The notes under the pieces were generated by a model. The model did not search any database, was not told the origin of the DNA, and worked only from the letters and a program-made list of their open reading frames with translations. Both the position numbers and the translations under genes were made by a program. 37,046 nucleotides of DNA from Endozoicomonas arenosclerae (lineage in GTDB: Bacteria; Pseudomonadota; Gammaproteobacteria; Pseudomonadales; Endozoicomonadaceae), in NCBI RefSeq assembly GCF_001562015.1, contig NZ_LASA01000059.1, positions 1-37,046 of the forward strand. Direction: 5' to 3'. Every line of letters begins with the position of its first letter. Position 1 is the first letter of the stretch. Positions 1 through 8,114 of this stretch are shown here, piece after piece.

Positions 1-169
1 GAGGATAAGGAGGTCTTCCGTTGCCACGCTTAGGGTAATAGGGCTCGATTACGGCCTCTAAGCGTTTCCATGGAATCAGAACCTCCATTCTTTCAAGAAA
101 AATTTCCCTACGAGTTCTGCGTCGCTTCTGGCTGAATTCACTGTCGGAAAAAGAGAGTTGTTGGTCCAT
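1..169 (-). CDS. IS5-family transposase, N-terminal part (partial)
   Basis: Starting from the ATG at 169-167 the minus strand reads [17 protein letters not shown], then a segment with [19 protein letters not shown] and [14 protein letters not shown]. This is the conserved N-terminus of IS5-group DDE transposases, which cut and paste the element by binding its terminal repeats. About 56 codons are visible with no stop or frameshift before the edge. The catalytic DDE residues lie outside the window, so intactness is unknown. Confidence 0.88.
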   Translation of the reverse strand, partial: MDQQLSFSDSEFSQKRRRTRREIFLERMEVLIPWKRLEAVIEPYYPKRGNGRPPYP

Positions 170-232
170 GACTACCTCTGATCAAGCTGCTGAGATTATT
201 ATCTCATGATCAGGGACTTATTCGCAGGTTCC
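1..232 (-). mobile_element. IS5-family insertion sequence, 5' end (cut by window edge)
   Basis: The minus strand carries the upstream end of an IS5-group element: terminal bases GGAACCTGCGAATAAGTCC (positions 232 down to 214) resemble the IS5 terminal inverted repeat, followed by a short leader and the transposase start at 169. Immediately outside the end lies CTAG (233-236), which fits the YTAR target and 4-bp duplication of IS5-group elements. The rest of the element is beyond the left edge, so the second terminal repeat and the other target copy cannot be checked. The end looks intact, which suggests a recent insertion. Confidence 0.8.
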
Positions 233-410
233 CTAGTGTTCTGTAACTTTTCTATAGAGTTGATCAATGGCTAATAGAGTTGGTTGCATGAGCACACATT
301 TCTTTTCAAAAGGGTATGGTTGATGTGGTGGCAATAGTAGATGGCTTAGTTTGTTAATATAGAGCGCTGTACTATATATCCACCGCAAGCATTAGGAGAC
401 AGAGGAATTA

Positions 411-763
411 TAGTTCAAGAGGTAGTTGTTGCGACTATCATATTGATATTTGTAAGGCTGTACTGTTCTGAGGATTTTTGAACAACTTAGAGGGAAATGA
501 ATTATTGCAAAGCAAAATATGAGCTGAAAGGGTAATTGCTGGGACGATGCCTGTATTAAAAGCTTCTTTTAATCCCTGAAATTAGAAGCGGTCTTGTATG
601 AGATTATGATGAAACGAGAGTAAATGCCCAGGCAGTATTTGAATACGTTGAAGTTGATTATAACCGAACTCGTCTGCACAGCTCTTTGTGTTATCAAAGT
701 TCTGAGAAATATGAGTTAGTAGAATTAGTTTAATCTGGTGTCCATTTTTACTGCCTCAGATCA
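411..763 (+). pseudogene. Decayed IS3-family transposase (orfB) C-terminal remnant
   Basis: Plus-strand fragments match the end of IS3-family OrfB. Around 412 a frame reads SSRGSC, resembling HSDRGSQYC. At 519 comes MS-stop-KGNCWDDACIKSFF, resembling MSRKGNCWDNAxxESFF. From about 605 another frame reads [18 protein letters not shown] and ends at TAA 731-733. There are in-frame stops (525-527 and after SFF) and at least one frame change, and the expected glutamate of the ESFF motif is lysine. After the stop, a stretch ending in CA at about 763 may be the right terminal repeat. The element is clearly dead. The left part of the element is not recognisable. Confidence 0.75.
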
Positions 764-922
764 GCAAAAATTAGCTTGAAAAGCTTCGTAAGTGCCCATG
801 AATATTAGTGATTTATAATCATACCTTGTGACTCATGTATAATAATCCTATACCTAATACCTTCGAAGGGATAGGTTATAATCTTAAAAAAATCTATCAG
901 GCCATAATTATATTTCTTGCTT

Positions 923-1315
923 CTATTGGGATCTAATTATTTCAATAATTTCTGTTGTGGAAATTGAAGGTGTCCTTTCGAGATAAACTACATCACATAT
1001 ATCATTCAGGTGGTCAAATTTTCCTTTCCAATCATCACCCATAACTAATGTATGTGCATTGTGCTGGATAATATACTCTCTTTTCATTTCAAGAGACTCT
1101 TCATAAAATGCCATGTCCACGGATTTTAAACTATTAATTATATGCAGTCTTTCATTTTGCTTATAAAGTGGGCGTCTTGATTTCTTTTTTAAATTTAGAT
1201 TGTCTGTAGATACACCTACTATAAGTCGGTCTCCATGCTCTTTTGCCCGCTCTAAAATTCGGGCATGGCCAAAATGGAAGACATCAAAAGTTCCAAAGGT
1301 AATTACATTTTTCAT
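923..1315 (-). CDS. Glycerol-3-phosphate cytidylyltransferase-like protein (TagD family)
   Basis: The 130-residue protein has the full cytidylyltransferase signature: GTFDVFHFGH at 8-17 (HxGH nucleotide-binding motif), MGDDWKGKFD at 92-101 and RTPSISTTEI at 114-123. Length and motifs fit TagD, which makes CDP-glycerol from CTP and sn-glycerol 3-phosphate; related enzymes make CDP-ethanolamine or CDP-choline. The product would be a cytosolic activated polyol phosphate. It lies 28 bp downstream of the LicD-like gene on the same strand, so the pair is probably cotranscribed, with this enzyme supplying the CDP donor. The region is visibly A+T richer than the LPS genes to the right and adjoins insertion-sequence debris, suggesting acquisition. 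Substrate specificity is inferred. Confidence 0.85.
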   Translation of the reverse strand: MKNVITFGTFDVFHFGHARILERAKEHGDRLIVGVSTDNLNLKKKSRRPLYKQNERLHIINSLKSVDMAFYEESLEMKREYIIQHNAHTLVMGDDWKGKFDHLNDICDVVYLERTPSISTTEIIEIIRSQ

Positions 1316-1343
1316 ATTGACTTCGAGACACCTTAAAGCGAGC

Positions 1344-1979
1344 TTAGATATATTTCTTTATCGTACTTATGTGATTTAATCGTTCTCTACATGGTCTGCT
1401 GGCAATATCCCAGTTGGGGTCAGGTGTATTGTATTTTTTACCATACAGTTCTTCCAAGTGTTGCTCAATGTTGTCAGGTATTAAGGTTTCTAACCATCCA
1501 TAGTTATGTTGAATTAGGTAGTATTTGGAATTATTGTTGACATTTGTCGGTGCTTTGTCTTCTCCATAAAGAGCTCGAAACTGCCTTCTCTCTTCACCAT
1601 TTTCTGCTCCAGCATCAAATGTTCTGAATAAGTTACTTTCTTCGAATACCAAAAAAATGTCTATATTAACTTTGTTTTTTGAGAATGTTAATTCTGTCGT
1701 TTTTTTATTAGAAATTATTTCTCTAACTAATTTAAATCCATTGGATTCTAAGTTATCTCTTATTGCATCGTTATAATCACTGTCAAACATACAAAAATCT
1801 ATATCGAGGTCATGCTTGATCAGTGAACCGTTTCTATAAAGCCCTAATAGAGTCCCGAAAGCAGGCCAGATTCTGATGCCTTCAGGTATTGCTTTCTGAA
1901 AATTAATTATGGTTTTTTTGGCAAGAATACGAAAAAGAAAAGGTGCTACTCTTTTTTCGATAGACTTTTTTAACCTCAT
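1344..1979 (-). CDS. LicD/fukutin-like phosphotransferase
   Basis: The 211-residue protein contains the LicD-family core: WPAFGTLLGLYRNG at 38-51 followed by IKHDLDIDF at 54-62, whose aspartates match the nucleotidyltransferase-fold metal-binding DxD. LicD proteins transfer a phospho-group (phosphocholine in Haemophilus and Streptococcus) from a CDP donor to a cell-surface glycan. With a TagD-like gene directly downstream, the donor here may be CDP-glycerol, giving a glycerol-phosphate-decorated glycan. No signal peptide is evident; the N-terminus is basic. The start follows from the first ATG of the frame. A 130-bp gap separates it from the kinase-like gene upstream. The exact acceptor is unknown. 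Confidence 0.8.
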   Translation of the reverse strand: MRLKKSIEKRVAPFLFRILAKKTIINFQKAIPEGIRIWPAFGTLLGLYRNGSLIKHDLDIDFCMFDSDYNDAIRDNLESNGFKLVREIISNKKTTELTFSKNKVNIDIFLVFEESNLFRTFDAGAENGEERRQFRALYGEDKAPTNVNNNSKYYLIQHNYGWLETLIPDNIEQHLEELYGKKYNTPDPNWDIASRPCRERLNHISTIKKYI

Positions 1980-2109
1980 TTGATCAGACTCTTTAGGATG
2001 ACTTTTTAATTAACTAGAATGCTCATTATCTCATATGGTAGTCGTGCTTTTGTATGTTGGCTTCTACGTATGGAGAAGACCCAAAGTAAATGCCTGAGGT
2101 GGTAAACTG

Positions 2110-2907
2110 CTAAATGTTTTGGTCTCCACCCCAGAGGTTTTGTTTTTTGACCAGTTTGATGACATCCAATGCGAGTGCCTTTTGTTCTTTTTTATTGAAG
2201 CGGCTGTAAGCAAGGTTGTAATGCTTGAAAAACAAAGTTCTGTCTTTAGCAGAGAAATCCTTGAAAGATATCCTCTTGATCAACTGAACCAGGTTCTTTT
2301 TAACCAGTGATAATGGGACCAATGTGTGATGGCTGTTTCTTTCAATATCAATCATCACGAAGCGAGGAGGCAGAATGGGTTCCATCAGAATGTTTCCTGC
2401 ACGTAAGTCCCCGTGGACTATACCGGCTTTATGCATTGCTCCAATGTATTGCCCAAATGCTTTGATCCATTCCTGTCGTTTTGCCTTATTATTTTCTGGC
2501 TTTCTGACTAAATAGTCTGAAGCTGCCCCATTGGGGCCAGATGCTGTAATTAAGTAGTGATGCTTATTTTTGAGTACCCCGGTCGCTAAGATTTCAGGGA
2601 CTTCAAAGCCTGCTTCCATGCCAATTTTTGCCTGCTTTACCCAGATTTCGCATCTTGTTCCTCGAAATTTGGATTTCAATACTTCGAGGCGACTTTTGGG
2701 AATGAACTCTTTGAAGTAGCAAGCCGGATCACCGTTATAGCGCGCCATTCTCGCCTGCTTGGAACAACTGATCCATTCCCAGTTTTCCGGGAGAGTATTG
2801 TTTTCAAGTTGGGAGATATCGTGCTCAAAGTTATGTTGCATATAACGGTTTTTGCTTCTAAAGCTGAATCTTAAGGTTGCTGTAGGCTGTGAGTTTTGTT
2901 TAATCAA
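2110..2907 (-). CDS. Lipopolysaccharide kinase (Kdo/WaaP/InaA) family protein
   Basis: A 265-residue eukaryotic-like kinase fold of the LPS-kinase clan. The lysine in YFKEF (K66) is the likely ATP-anchoring residue, HGDLRAGNIL at 165-174 is the catalytic loop with the base Asp, and DIER at 187-190 stands in for DFG. Such proteins phosphorylate heptose or Kdo in the LPS inner core at the cytoplasmic face of the inner membrane. It is divergently transcribed from the ligase gene at 3060 and is the first of four kinase-fold proteins in the window. Sequence features do not settle whether the target is Kdo or another core sugar. An internal Met at residue 23 is an alternative start. Confidence 0.8.
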   Translation of the reverse strand: MIKQNSQPTATLRFSFRSKNRYMQHNFEHDISQLENNTLPENWEWISCSKQARMARYNGDPACYFKEFIPKSRLEVLKSKFRGTRCEIWVKQAKIGMEAGFEVPEILATGVLKNKHHYLITASGPNGAASDYLVRKPENNKAKRQEWIKAFGQYIGAMHKAGIVHGDLRAGNILMEPILPPRFVMIDIERNSHHTLVPLSLVKKNLVQLIKRISFKDFSAKDRTLFFKHYNLAYSRFNKKEQKALALDVIKLVKKQNLWGGDQNI

Positions 2908-3059
2908 GCCCTCTGCCCGAGGGAGATTTATCCAGTGTTCAGATCAAAATGCAAGAGCTTTTTGTCTGCGGGTATAAGGTACAACCGTACCGTGTAGCAA
3001 CATAGTACAGAGATGTTTGTTACAATGGCGGGTCAGTATGAGTATTTACGGATTCCTGC

Positions 3060-4646
3060 ATGAGCCAGCTGTTACATCAATTGCTGTTTGATCAGGCTGA
3101 AAGAGCCCCTTTGTCTCAGGCTTTGGGGGTGAAGTCTCAGTGGTATGATTATGATTCAGTCGCCCTGCATGTGAAAAATGTAGCAGCAGGCTTGCAAAGT
3201 ATTGGTTTATCTCGGCATGAGCGAGTAGCGGTCTATTTGCCAAAAACAGCTGAAGCTGTCTTCAGCTATTTCGGTGCTACGGCTGCAGGTGGAGTCATGG
3301 TGCCAGTTAACCCAGTACTTAAAGCACCTCAGGTGTTGCATATCCTCAATGACTGTAATGCCCGAATACTGATTACTAATAAAGCTCGCTACAAGCAAAT
3401 TGAAAGCAATCTGAAAGATTGTCATGACTTGCGGCACGTTATCCTGGTCGATGAGCATCCAGAACAAGTGAGTTCCAACCAGGTGCTGGCTTGGGAAGAT
3501 TTTCTCAATACTGAAGAAGATTGGATACCTTTGCCGTCGATCGATATGGATATGGCAGCCATTCTGTATACCTCTGGTAGTACTGGTAGACCAAAAGGAG
3601 TCGTTCTTTCGCATCGGAACATGGTTGCAGGGGCATACAGCGTTGCTGAGTATCTCGAAAACACACCGGATGATCGGATTCTTTGTGTTCTACCTTTTAG
3701 TTTTGATTATGGCTTCAGCCAGCTAACCACCGCTTTTGTTTCGGGAGCAAGCTGCTATCTGCTGGAATATTTATTACCTGGCGATATTCTTAAGCAGGTA
3801 GTGCAGCAGAAAATAACAGGCTTGGCTCTCGTTCCACCTCTTTGGGTGCAGCTTTCAGAAATGAACTGGCCTGAGGAGGCTGGTCAGTATCTCCGTTATT
3901 TCACCAATTCCGGTGGGGCTATGCCAACATCAACGCTCACTGCCCTCCGAAGTAGAATGCCTGAAGCATCACCTTATTTAATGTACGGCCTTACGGAAGC
4001 TTTTAGGTCCAGTTATCTACCTCCTGGGGAGGTGGAAAATCGTCCTGCCTCAATGGGAAAAGCTATTCCAAATGCTGAGTTGCTAGTTATCAATGAAAGT
4101 GGTTTGCCTTGTCAGCCCCATGAACCTGGAGAATTGGTTCATAGAGGAAGTCTGGTGGCTTTGGGTTATTGGAATGATACTGAGCGAACGGCAGAACGTT
4201 TCAAACCAGCACCGTCAGCTATTCAGGGGATTCCGACGTCTGAGCTGGCGGTATGGTCAGGAGATATTGTGACTCAGGATGAAGACGGGTATCTCTATTT
4301 TGTAGGGCGCAAGGATGACATGATCAAGACTTCTGGATATAGGGTGAGCCCTTCCGAGCTTGAAGAGCTGTTATACGCTTCTGGAATGGTGTCAGAAGTT
4401 GCGGCAATAGGAGTACCTCATCATCGGCTTGGACAGGCCATTGTTTTGGTGGTGGTTTCAGTAAATGATCGATCAGTGGAAGAAAAGTTGGTCATCAAAT
4501 ATTTCCAAAAACATATGCCTTCTTACATGGTGCCCTTCAGAGTGATTACGCAAGATTCTCTGGTCAGGAACCCTAATGGAAAAATTGATCGAAAAGTATT
4601 GGCTGCAGAGTATCAAAATCTGTTTGTATCCGGAGAAAGTCAATGA
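3060..4646 (+). CDS. AMP-forming acyl-CoA ligase/synthetase, exosortase A-associated type
   Basis: A full-length 528-residue ANL-superfamily adenylating enzyme. P-loop-like YTSGSTGRPKG at 170-180, YGLTEA at 309-314, SGD at 400-402, hinge region GRKDDMIKTSGYRVSP at 416-431, and PNGKIDRK at 505-512 with K508 as the catalytic lysine. It would adenylate a carboxylic or amino acid and load it on a thiol (CoA or carrier protein). Sequence and gene context resemble the ligases found with exosortase A clusters. The stop overlaps the next start by ATGA, so it is translationally coupled to the PLP decarboxylase. An acyl carrier protein gene lies at 6754-6993 and is the likely thiol partner. Substrate is not predictable from sequence alone. 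Confidence 0.85.
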   Translation: MSQLLHQLLFDQAERAPLSQALGVKSQWYDYDSVALHVKNVAAGLQSIGLSRHERVAVYLPKTAEAVFSYFGATAAGGVMVPVNPVLKAPQVLHILNDCNARILITNKARYKQIESNLKDCHDLRHVILVDEHPEQVSSNQVLAWEDFLNTEEDWIPLPSIDMDMAAILYTSGSTGRPKGVVLSHRNMVAGAYSVAEYLENTPDDRILCVLPFSFDYGFSQLTTAFVSGASCYLLEYLLPGDILKQVVQQKITGLALVPPLWVQLSEMNWPEEAGQYLRYFTNSGGAMPTSTLTALRSRMPEASPYLMYGLTEAFRSSYLPPGEVENRPASMGKAIPNAELLVINESGLPCQPHEPGELVHRGSLVALGYWNDTERTAERFKPAPSAIQGIPTSELAVWSGDIVTQDEDGYLYFVGRKDDMIKTSGYRVSPSELEELLYASGMVSEVAAIGVPHHRLGQAIVLVVVSVNDRSVEEKLVIKYFQKHMPSYMVPFRVITQDSLVRNPNGKIDRKVLAAEYQNLFVSGESQ

Positions 4647-5869
4647 GCAAGCAGCATGATCGTCTGCAAAGAGTGACAATCAAAGAGAATGTTCTCCAGG
4701 TAGGGGGGCGATCAGCTGCACAGTTGGTTGAAATAGCAGGTGGAACGCCCTGTTATGTATATGACAGAAATGCACTTACTGGGCGTGTGCAATCCCTTCG
4801 TGCAGCTATGCCTTCAGAGTTAAAGTTGCATTATGCAATCAAGGCAAATCCTATGCCTGCTGTTGTGCATCATATGGCTGGGCTTCTGGATGGACTGGAC
4901 GTGGCTTCTCAAAAGGAGATGATGGTAGCTATTGGGTCTGGCGTTAATCCTGAGATGATCAGTTTTGCCGGGCCAGCCAAAAGGCTTGAAGAACTGCGGG
5001 CTGCTGTTGCGGCCAATATAGTGATTAATGTTGAATCCCGTTTGGAGCTGGAAAGGCTCTATCAACTGTCTTCGGAAATGGGGATCAAGCCCAGGGTGGC
5101 CTTTCGGGTTAATCCTGACTTTGAGCTTAAATCATCCGGTATGAAAATGGCCGGGGGTCCAAAGCAGTTTGGTATTGATGCAGAACAAATGCCTGAGGTG
5201 TTGTTTGCATTGGATACGGGTAAAGTGGATTTTTGCGGTTTTCATATCTTCTCTGGTTCCCAGAATCTTAATCCTGAGGCTTTGATAGAGGCTCACGATA
5301 AAACCTTTGAATTGGCCGCAAGGCTTTCCGAGTTGGCTCCTGCTCCAGTTAAGCACGTTAATATCGGAGGGGGTTTAGGGATCCCCTATTTCCCCGGTGA
5401 GACGCAGCTGGACATTGAACCCATTGCCGAAAATTTAAGAAAACGGATGGATGCTCGTACAGGCAGTTTTAAGGATTCAGAGATAGTCATGGAGCTCGGG
5501 CGATATCTAGTCGGCGAGGCCGGTTATTATTTTTGTAGGGTTACTGATAAAAAACAGTCCAGAGGCCAGACTTTCCTGATGACTGACGGTGGTTTGCATC
5601 ATCATTTGTCAAACTCCGGGAACTTTGGTCAGGTGATACGAAAAAACTACCCGGTATTGATTGCTAATCGGGTAGATGGAGAGGACAAAGAAAGGGTCGA
5701 AATTGTTGGGCCATTATGTACTCCTCTGGATATTGTTGGAGCGAAACTTGAACTGCCTGTTGCAGATGTAGGCGATCTGGTAGTGGTATTCCAGTCAGGA
5801 GCTTATGGAGCAACGGCCAGCCCGCAAGACTTCCTGAGTCATCCCCATGTCAGGGAGCTGCTGGTGTAA
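4643..5869 (+). CDS. PLP-dependent decarboxylase, exosortase A-associated type (Orn/DAP/Arg decarboxylase fold III)
   Basis: The 408-residue protein is a fold-type III PLP enzyme: YAIKANP at 64-70 with K67 as the PLP Schiff-base lysine, HIFSGSQ at 201-207, phosphate-binding GGGLG at 242-246, ELGR at 284-287, GPLCTPLD at 356-363 and GAYG at 386-389. The family includes diaminopimelate and ornithine decarboxylases. This subtype co-occurs with the AMP ligase in exosortase A loci. With a ligase and carrier protein beside it, decarboxylation of a carrier-bound amino acid, as in BtrK of butirosin biosynthesis, is an attractive inference. It overlaps the ligase by 4 nt and the GNAT gene by 1 nt. It is not the lysine-pathway lysA judging by context. 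Confidence 0.85.
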   Translation: MSKQHDRLQRVTIKENVLQVGGRSAAQLVEIAGGTPCYVYDRNALTGRVQSLRAAMPSELKLHYAIKANPMPAVVHHMAGLLDGLDVASQKEMMVAIGSGVNPEMISFAGPAKRLEELRAAVAANIVINVESRLELERLYQLSSEMGIKPRVAFRVNPDFELKSSGMKMAGGPKQFGIDAEQMPEVLFALDTGKVDFCGFHIFSGSQNLNPEALIEAHDKTFELAARLSELAPAPVKHVNIGGGLGIPYFPGETQLDIEPIAENLRKRMDARTGSFKDSEIVMELGRYLVGEAGYYFCRVTDKKQSRGQTFLMTDGGLHHHLSNSGNFGQVIRKNYPVLIANRVDGEDKERVEIVGPLCTPLDIVGAKLELPVADVGDLVVVFQSGAYGATASPQDFLSHPHVRELLV

Positions 5870-6720
5870 TGGACACTCACTTGCCTAAAGCAAAAGTACG
5901 AGCTGCTGTCGCGGAAGACTTTGAGCAAGTTTATCCCTTGTTAAGAAAGCTGAACGATACCCGTTTTACCCAAGCTATCTGGAAGAGACTCTTTTCCAAC
6001 TTGTGGGATCAGGAAAGCTGGTCACCAGGTTATGTGCTTGATACAGGTGAAAAGATAGTCGGTTTTCTGGGAGGGCTTTATTCAGAAAGCTCTGATACCG
6101 ATCAGGATCAGAAATTTTGTAACCTGACTGCGTGGATTGTTGATGAGGAGTACCGCAGCTCCTCGATGATGTTGCTGATGCCTTTTCTGCGTCAAAAGGA
6201 TCTGGTTTTAAACAGCCTGACTTCATCGCCAGAAGCTTATGCTGTTTATAAAAGACTCGGCTTTAAAGATCTGGATACAGCGGCAAGAGTTATCTATCCG
6301 CTGCCTTCTTTTATGGGGACTGTGGAGTTGATATCAGAACCTGCTGAAATCAGAAAACTCTTAAGCAAAAACGAGCGTGAGTGCTTTGATGCTCATTCTG
6401 GCCTGGATGTTTGGCAGTGTGCTATCAAGAAACAAGACAGAGTGTGTTATTTACTGGGTACTCGTCGCTTAGGTCGTGGGCATATACACAGAGTAGGGAA
6501 TTTAGAGCTTTTCAGAGAGACAATTAGCCAGATTCGCTGGCGGCTGTGTATGTCTATCGATGTTAAAGGGCTTCAGGTTGATGAGCGCTTTCTGGCTGGA
6601 AAAAAAATGGTGTTGTCTCGCTTAAAGTACTTTGCTCAGCCTAAACAGTACAGGGGAAAGATACCTGTTGAGAAGGTGAATGCCAGCTATTCTGAGCTGA
6701 TTGTACTGGCAACACCCTAA
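5869..6720 (+). CDS. GNAT-family acyltransferase-like protein
   Basis: A 283-residue protein whose N-terminal half looks like a GNAT domain: beta strands around KIVGFLGGL, then the segment ending in SPEAYAVYKRLGFKDL at about 118-133, which resembles the acyl-CoA-binding end of GNAT folds. The C-terminal half has no family I recognise. The start overlaps the decarboxylase stop by one base (TAATG), so it belongs to the same operon. By position it may transfer the ligase/decarboxylase product, either from CoA or from the nearby acyl carrier protein, to an amine or sugar. GNAT folds are versatile, so this role is inference. Confidence 0.65.
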   Translation: MDTHLPKAKVRAAVAEDFEQVYPLLRKLNDTRFTQAIWKRLFSNLWDQESWSPGYVLDTGEKIVGFLGGLYSESSDTDQDQKFCNLTAWIVDEEYRSSSMMLLMPFLRQKDLVLNSLTSSPEAYAVYKRLGFKDLDTAARVIYPLPSFMGTVELISEPAEIRKLLSKNERECFDAHSGLDVWQCAIKKQDRVCYLLGTRRLGRGHIHRVGNLELFRETISQIRWRLCMSIDVKGLQVDERFLAGKKMVLSRLKYFAQPKQYRGKIPVEKVNASYSELIVLATP

Positions 6721-6753
6721 GCGAATCAGTCTGAAGGCGAAGTCTCTGCTTGT

Positions 6754-6993
6754 TCAGGAAGCCTGATTGATGTAACCCAGCAAGCTCCCCACCGTTTCAA
6801 AAATAGTCGCATCAATATCGTCATCGGCCACACTAATACCAAAAGATTCTTCCATCGCTGTGATCACACCTACCACAGCCATAGAGTCAAACTCAGGAAG
6901 AGCCCCCAGCAACGGAGTCTCTTCATCAAAGGCACTTGTGTCTACTTCCAGCACTTCAGCCAGTATTGTTTTGAGTTCGTTGATCTTTGCCAT
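6754..6993 (-). CDS. Acyl carrier protein
   Basis: A 79-residue acidic four-helix carrier protein with the phosphopantetheine attachment site in EFDSMAVV; S37 is the modified serine. It ends GYINQAS, in line with family length. It carries acyl or aminoacyl groups as thioesters. It is convergent with the ligase/decarboxylase/GNAT operon, 33 bp between stops, and separate from the housekeeping fatty-acid genes, so it is most likely a dedicated carrier for that module. A ribosome-binding-like AGGAAAC lies just before the ATG. It has its own upstream region (6994-7185), separated from rmlA by a long inverted repeat. Confidence 0.88.
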   Translation of the reverse strand: MAKINELKTILAEVLEVDTSAFDEETPLLGALPEFDSMAVVGVITAMEESFGISVADDDIDATIFETVGSLLGYINQAS

Positions 6994-7185
6994 TTATGTT
7001 TCCTGGTACTGTCGTTCCTAAGGCGTATTTGGGAACAGTGCGTACAAATAAGTCAGTGGCGCAACTTTATAGAGTTTCAGGGTTTGCATCAAGATGTGGT
7101 CTTCATACAGCCATTCTGGAGTGTAATGGCTACAGTATGGAGGTTTTGAATGATTGCGGAATAAAATTGAATAGACATATAGGAG

Positions 7186-7231
7186 AATAGAGCTTTCAGC
7201 TTTGGATGTAACCAAAGCTGAAAGCTCTATT
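7186..7231. terminator. 20-bp perfect inverted repeat, probable transcription terminator after rmlA
   Basis: Left arm 7186-7205 and right arm 7212-7231 are perfectly complementary over 20 bp around a 6-nt loop (ATGTAA). It sits 13 bp beyond the rmlA stop on the minus strand and 190 bp upstream of the acyl carrier protein start. There is no long T-run after either arm, so it may be a weak or Rho-assisted terminator, an mRNA 3'-end protector, or a palindromic repeat. Confidence 0.6.
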
Positions 7232-7243
7232 AAAAGGGAGGAG

Positions 7244-8110
7244 TTAGTCTAGTAGTGACAACAGGTATCGTCCGTAGCCGCTCTTTAAAAGGCCATTAGC
7301 AAGCACCTGAAACTGAGAGTCATTAATCCAGCCATTACGCCAGGCAATTTCCTCTATGGCAGCGATCTTTAACCCTTGCCGCTTTTCAATGGTTTGTACG
7401 AAGTGACTGGCCTCAAGAAGAGCATCGTGAGTACCTGTATCCAGCCAAGCCATGCCTCTGCCCATAACTTCAACTTTGAGACGTTGCTGCTCGAGATAAA
7501 TTTGGTTAACTGAGGTTATCTCCAGTTCACCTCGCTCTGAAGGCCTAATTTCTCTTGCGATATCAATGACCTGATTGTCATAGAAGTAAAGTCCGGTTAC
7601 CGCATGACGAGACTTGGGGGAGGAAGGCTTTTCCTCGATGGAAATAGCTGTACCATTCTCATCAAACTCAACTACACCATAACGCTCAGGATCCTGAACT
7701 GGATAAGCGAAAACGGTAGCGCAGTCATTACTGCGACTGACAGCCTGTTGCATCATACCGGCCAGGCGGTCACCAAAAAACAGGTTATCTCCCAAAACCA
7801 GAGCACAGGAATCATTACTCAGAAACTCTGAACCAATAAGAAAAGCTTGGGCCAGCCCGTCGGGGGAGGGTTGTACTGCGTACTGAATAGAGCAGCCCCA
7901 CTGGCTTCCATCCCGCAGAAGGCGTTGGAACTGAGCCTGATCACCAGGCGTAGTAATAACGAGAATATCCCTGATACCCGCTAGCATAAGTGTGCTAAGC
8001 GGATAATAGATCATGGGCTTGTCATAAACAGGCGTGAGCTGTTTGGAAACAGCTTGGGTTACAGGGTAAAGACGGGTGCCTGAGCCACCTGCGAGAATAA
8101 TCCCTTTCAT
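7244..8110 (-). CDS. rmlA: Glucose-1-phosphate thymidylyltransferase
   Basis: A complete 288-residue Rml[12 protein letters not shown] at 8-18 and [11 protein letters not shown] at 23-33 (nucleotide and metal binding), LGDNLFFGD, and EEKP. It makes dTDP-glucose from dTTP and glucose 1-phosphate, the first step to dTDP-linked deoxysugars of O-antigen or core. It follows rmlB by 4 bp, so the two form an operon with the upstream WaaL-like gene. The cytosolic homotetramer is usually feedback-inhibited by dTDP-rhamnose. rmlC and rmlD are not in this window. Confidence 0.97.
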   Translation of the reverse strand: MKGIILAGGSGTRLYPVTQAVSKQLTPVYDKPMIYYPLSTLMLAGIRDILVITTPGDQAQFQRLLRDGSQWGCSIQYAVQPSPDGLAQAFLIGSEFLSNDSCALVLGDNLFFGDRLAGMMQQAVSRSNDCATVFAYPVQDPERYGVVEFDENGTAISIEEKPSSPKSRHAVTGLYFYDNQVIDIAREIRPSERGELEITSVNQIYLEQQRLKVEVMGRGMAWLDTGTHDALLEASHFVQTIEKRQGLKIAAIEEIAWRNGWINDSQFQVLANGLLKSGYGRYLLSLLD

Positions 8111-8114
8111 ATTA

